From: Leucobacter chromiireducens subsp. chromiireducens | GTDB lineage: Bacteria; Actinomycetota; Actinomycetes; Actinomycetales; Microbacteriaceae | Direction of reading: 5' to 3' | Assembly (NCBI RefSeq): GCF_016758255.1 | Contig: NZ_QYAD01000001.1 | Span: 868,001-932,000 of the forward strand | DNA: 64,000 bases | Part shown: positions 61,997 through 64,000 of the stretch, one piece after another | How positions within the stretch are numbered: the stretch's first letter is position 1 | Layout: every line of letters starts with the position of its first letter | Position numbers and translations under genes: made by a program | The notes under the pieces: model-generated | What the model saw: only the letters and a program-made list of their open reading frames with translations | Database searches by the model: none | Told to the model about the DNA's origin: nothing

Positions 61997-63325
61997 ATGA
62001 TCCTCTTTGAGAACGTCACCAAGAAGTACCGGGGCACCGCGAAACCAGCGCTCGACGGTATCGACCTGCAGGTCGACCGTGGCGAGTTCGTGTTTATCGT
62101 GGGCGCGTCCGGTTCCGGCAAGTCAAGCTGCCTGCGCCTCATCCTGCGCGAGGACCAGCCCAGCGCGGGCAAGATCCACGTGCTGGGGCAGGACCTCAGC
62201 AAGATCTCCTCGCGAAAGGTGCCGTATTTCCGGCGCAACCTGGGCACGGTGTTCCAGGACTTCCGCCTGCTCACGAACAAGACCGTGTACGACAATGTGG
62301 CGTTCTCGCTGCAGGTGATCGGCAAGTCGCGCGGCTTCATCCAGGAGGCCGTCCCCGACACACTCGAGATGGTCGGTCTCGCGAATAAGGCGAAGCGCTA
62401 CCCGCACGAGCTCTCGGGCGGTGAGCAGCAGCGTGTCGCGATCGCGCGCGCCATCGTGAACAAGCCGGCGATCCTCCTCGCCGATGAGCCGACGGGCAAC
62501 CTCGACCCGGCGACGAGTCTCGGCATCATGCAGCTGCTCCGCGCGATCAACGCAGCGGGCACCACCGTCGTCATGGCGACGCACGAGGCCACGTTCGTGG
62601 ACATCATGCAGCAGCGCGTGGTCGAGCTCTCGCAGGGTGTTATTGTGCGCGACGAGGTGGGCGGCGGTTACGGCGAGACCGCATCGATCCCGGTCGCTGA
62701 CCTTTCTGCGGCCGGCGTGCAGGTGCTGCGCACCACCGAGGCTGTGGTGCGCGCGGCGCTCGCACCCGAGGAGATCGCGCGCGCTGCCGCTGTCGCCACC
62801 GCGGGCGCAGCGGCGCTCGCCCACGGGGGAGCTGGTACGGAACCCGCAGCTTCGGATCAGGGCTCACCCTCGAACGCAGTCTCCGCGCCTGAGGCCACCC
62901 CCGAGGCCGCTCCTGTTCCCGACGAGTCTGCGCGTGCAGCAGAGGCTGCTGACTCGGCGCTTCGCGATCCCGATCGAGAGACCGTTGCGGCCGAGCCTGC
63001 CGAGCCGGTTGACCCCGAGACGCTTCCCGCGGTTCCCGTCATTGCGGAGCCGCAGGCGCCGCAGGCACCCGAACCGCGTGGCCCCGAAGCCTCGGTGTTC
63101 GAGGAGCCGCAGCCGTTCGGGCCGGAAGACGATGAGATCGACGGCACCGACTTCGACCAGACAGTGCGCGCCGATGGTGGCCCGCAGGCGAAGCGGATTC
63201 CCGCGTTCCTGGATCCGGGGCGTCCGCTCGACCCCATTGAAATGTCCGAGACCGGCAACCTCGCCGCGCACCTCGGGCTCGACCGTAACGATGACGATCA
63301 GACAGATGTGGGGCCGGTTCGATGA
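61997..63325 (+). CDS. ftsE: Cell division ATP-binding protein FtsE with long C-terminal tail
   Basis: 442 residues, about twice the usual 220-230. Residues 1-225 are a normal FtsE: Walker A GASGSGKSS, TVFQDFRLLTNKTVYDNVAF, signature LSGGEQQRVAIARAIVNKPA, Walker B ILLADEPTGNLD, switch MATHE. Residues about 226-442 are Ala/Pro/Glu-rich with low complexity, ending in a more conserved-looking segment (KRIPAFLDPGRPLDPIEMSE, NLAAHLGLDRNDDDQ). FtsEX couples ATP hydrolysis to peptidoglycan hydrolase activation at the septum. The tail might bind other divisome proteins. The stop overlaps ftsX by ATGA. Confidence 0.95.
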   Translation: MILFENVTKKYRGTAKPALDGIDLQVDRGEFVFIVGASGSGKSSCLRLILREDQPSAGKIHVLGQDLSKISSRKVPYFRRNLGTVFQDFRLLTNKTVYDNVAFSLQVIGKSRGFIQEAVPDTLEMVGLANKAKRYPHELSGGEQQRVAIARAIVNKPAILLADEPTGNLDPATSLGIMQLLRAINAAGTTVVMATHEATFVDIMQQRVVELSQGVIVRDEVGGGYGETASIPVADLSAAGVQVLRTTEAVVRAALAPEEIARAAAVATAGAAALAHGGAGTEPAASDQGSPSNAVSAPEATPEAAPVPDESARAAEAADSALRDPDRETVAAEPAEPVDPETLPAVPVIAEPQAPQAPEPRGPEASVFEEPQPFGPEDDEIDGTDFDQTVRADGGPQAKRIPAFLDPGRPLDPIEMSETGNLAAHLGLDRNDDDQTDVGPVR

Positions 63326-64000
63326 GAGTGGGGCTCGTGCTCGGCGAGGTCTGGAATGGCCTGCGCCGCAACATGTCCGTGGTCATCTCGGTGATCCTCG
63401 TGACGTTTGTGTCGCTCACCTTCGTGGGCGCCGCGATCATCATGCAGCTGCAGGTGCAGCAGATGAAGACGTTCTGGTACGACCGTGCGCAGGTGGCCGT
63501 CTACCTCTGCACGGACGCTGATCAGAGCGCTACCTGCTCAGGCGCGGACGCGGGCGAGGAGGAGATCGCCGCGGTCGAAGCCGCGCTGAAGTCTGACACG
63601 CTCGCGCCCTATGTTGACGACTACTTCTTCGTGACGCACGAGCAGGCGTTCGAGGAGTTCAAGAAGCAGTTCGAGGGCAACCCGATCGTCGACATTACGA
63701 AGCCCGAGCAGCTGAACCAGACCTTCTGGGTGAAGCTCACTGATCCCTCGCGCTCCGACATCATCACCGAGACCTTCACCGGGATTCCCGGGGTGCAGAG
63801 CGTGTCCGATCAGCGCAGCTTGCTCGATCGGATCTTCCTCTTCCTCGGGGTGGCGAGCTACACCGCCATCGCGATTGCTGGACTGATGCTCGTCGCGGCG
63901 ATGCTGCTGATCTCGACCACGATCCGCTTGTCCGCATACTCGCGGCGTCGGGAGATTGGGATCATGCGTCTCGTTGGCGCGTCGAACCGCTTCATTCAAA
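63322..64000 (+). CDS. ftsX: Cell division protein FtsX, N-terminal part
   Basis: The first 226 codons are in the window. The topology matches FtsX: a cytoplasmic N-terminus (VGLVLGEVWNGLRRN), a first membrane helix (MSVVISVILVTFVSLTFVGA), an extracellular domain at about 45-165 with two Cys (YLCTDADQSATCSG) and PFAM-FtsX_ECD-like GNPIVDITKPEQLNQTFWVK, a second helix (AIAIAGLMLVAAMLLISTTI), and the conserved RREIGIMRLVGASNRFIQ at the edge. Partner of ftsE; its extracellular loop should contact a NlpC/P60 hydrolase. Confidence 0.95.
   Translation, partial: MRVGLVLGEVWNGLRRNMSVVISVILVTFVSLTFVGAAIIMQLQVQQMKTFWYDRAQVAVYLCTDADQSATCSGADAGEEEIAAVEAALKSDTLAPYVDDYFFVTHEQAFEEFKKQFEGNPIVDITKPEQLNQTFWVKLTDPSRSDIITETFTGIPGVQSVSDQRSLLDRIFLFLGVASYTAIAIAGLMLVAAMLLISTTIRLSAYSRRREIGIMRLVGASNRFIQ

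Overview
The window reads as chromosomal DNA of a high-GC actinobacterium, most likely a member of the Microbacteriaceae and plausibly Leucobacter. This is inferred from strong GC bias at third codon positions, a kgd-type 2-oxoglutarate decarboxylase, the actinobacterial orders eno-divIC-DUF501 and prfB-ftsE-ftsX, RamB next to pckG, and many genes that appear to be read from leaderless mRNAs. I see no prophage, insertion sequence, CRISPR array or rRNA operon. Nearly everything is a compact housekeeping backbone with a few accessory modules.

Layout. 1-4386: the 5' part of kgd (leftward), then two overlapping CNNM/CorB membrane proteins preceded by a short proline-containing leader ORF. 4430-12289: a lipoprotein, then a divergon. 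On its left is a MacAB-like efflux operon (permease, ATPase, HlyD-type adaptor, large lipoprotein). On its right is a sensor kinase, a 97-residue secreted peptide with two cysteines, and a LuxR-type response regulator, joined by 4-nt overlaps. 12314-14977: metX and metY (direct sulfhydrylation route to methionine). 15237-25926: SDR, ung, rplY, pth, mfd, a lipoprotein, mazG, a GAF-LuxR regulator and hisS. 26036-30585: VOC protein, eno, divIC, DUF501 and a type II NADH dehydrogenase. 30683-34255: a 28-bp perfect inverted repeat, a G-rich tract, ramB and divergent pckG. 34463-39643: small membrane proteins, an unusual short-variable-arm tRNA(UAA), a PLP aldolase/deaminase-like gene with an FAD lactone oxidase, and lemA-htpX. 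39731-45912: MFS transporter, aspA, FAH-family hydrolase, FKBP and an NCS2 purine permease. 45985-49911: an orphan PotD-like protein, an inositol-phosphatase-family gene, amt and rpsO. 50472-58434: a polyamine module (aminotransferase, Lrp regulator, potDABC-like transporter, PuuP-like permease). 58505-60666: a YczE-like membrane protein divergent from a MocR regulator. 60763-64000: prfB, ftsE with a long C-terminal tail, and the start of ftsX.

The most interesting candidate system is 5102-12289. The putative signal or antimicrobial peptide is encoded between its own kinase and regulator, and the adjacent divergent exporter operon carries a 12-bp direct repeat in its promoter region. Other points of note are the CNNM leader ORF with its internal hairpin, the class I tRNA with a UAA anticodon, and a -10-like hexamer placed 12-14 nt before start codons that have little or no Shine-Dalgarno sequence at many genes.

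All calls come from reading sequence and translations. No database search, structure prediction or promoter software was run.
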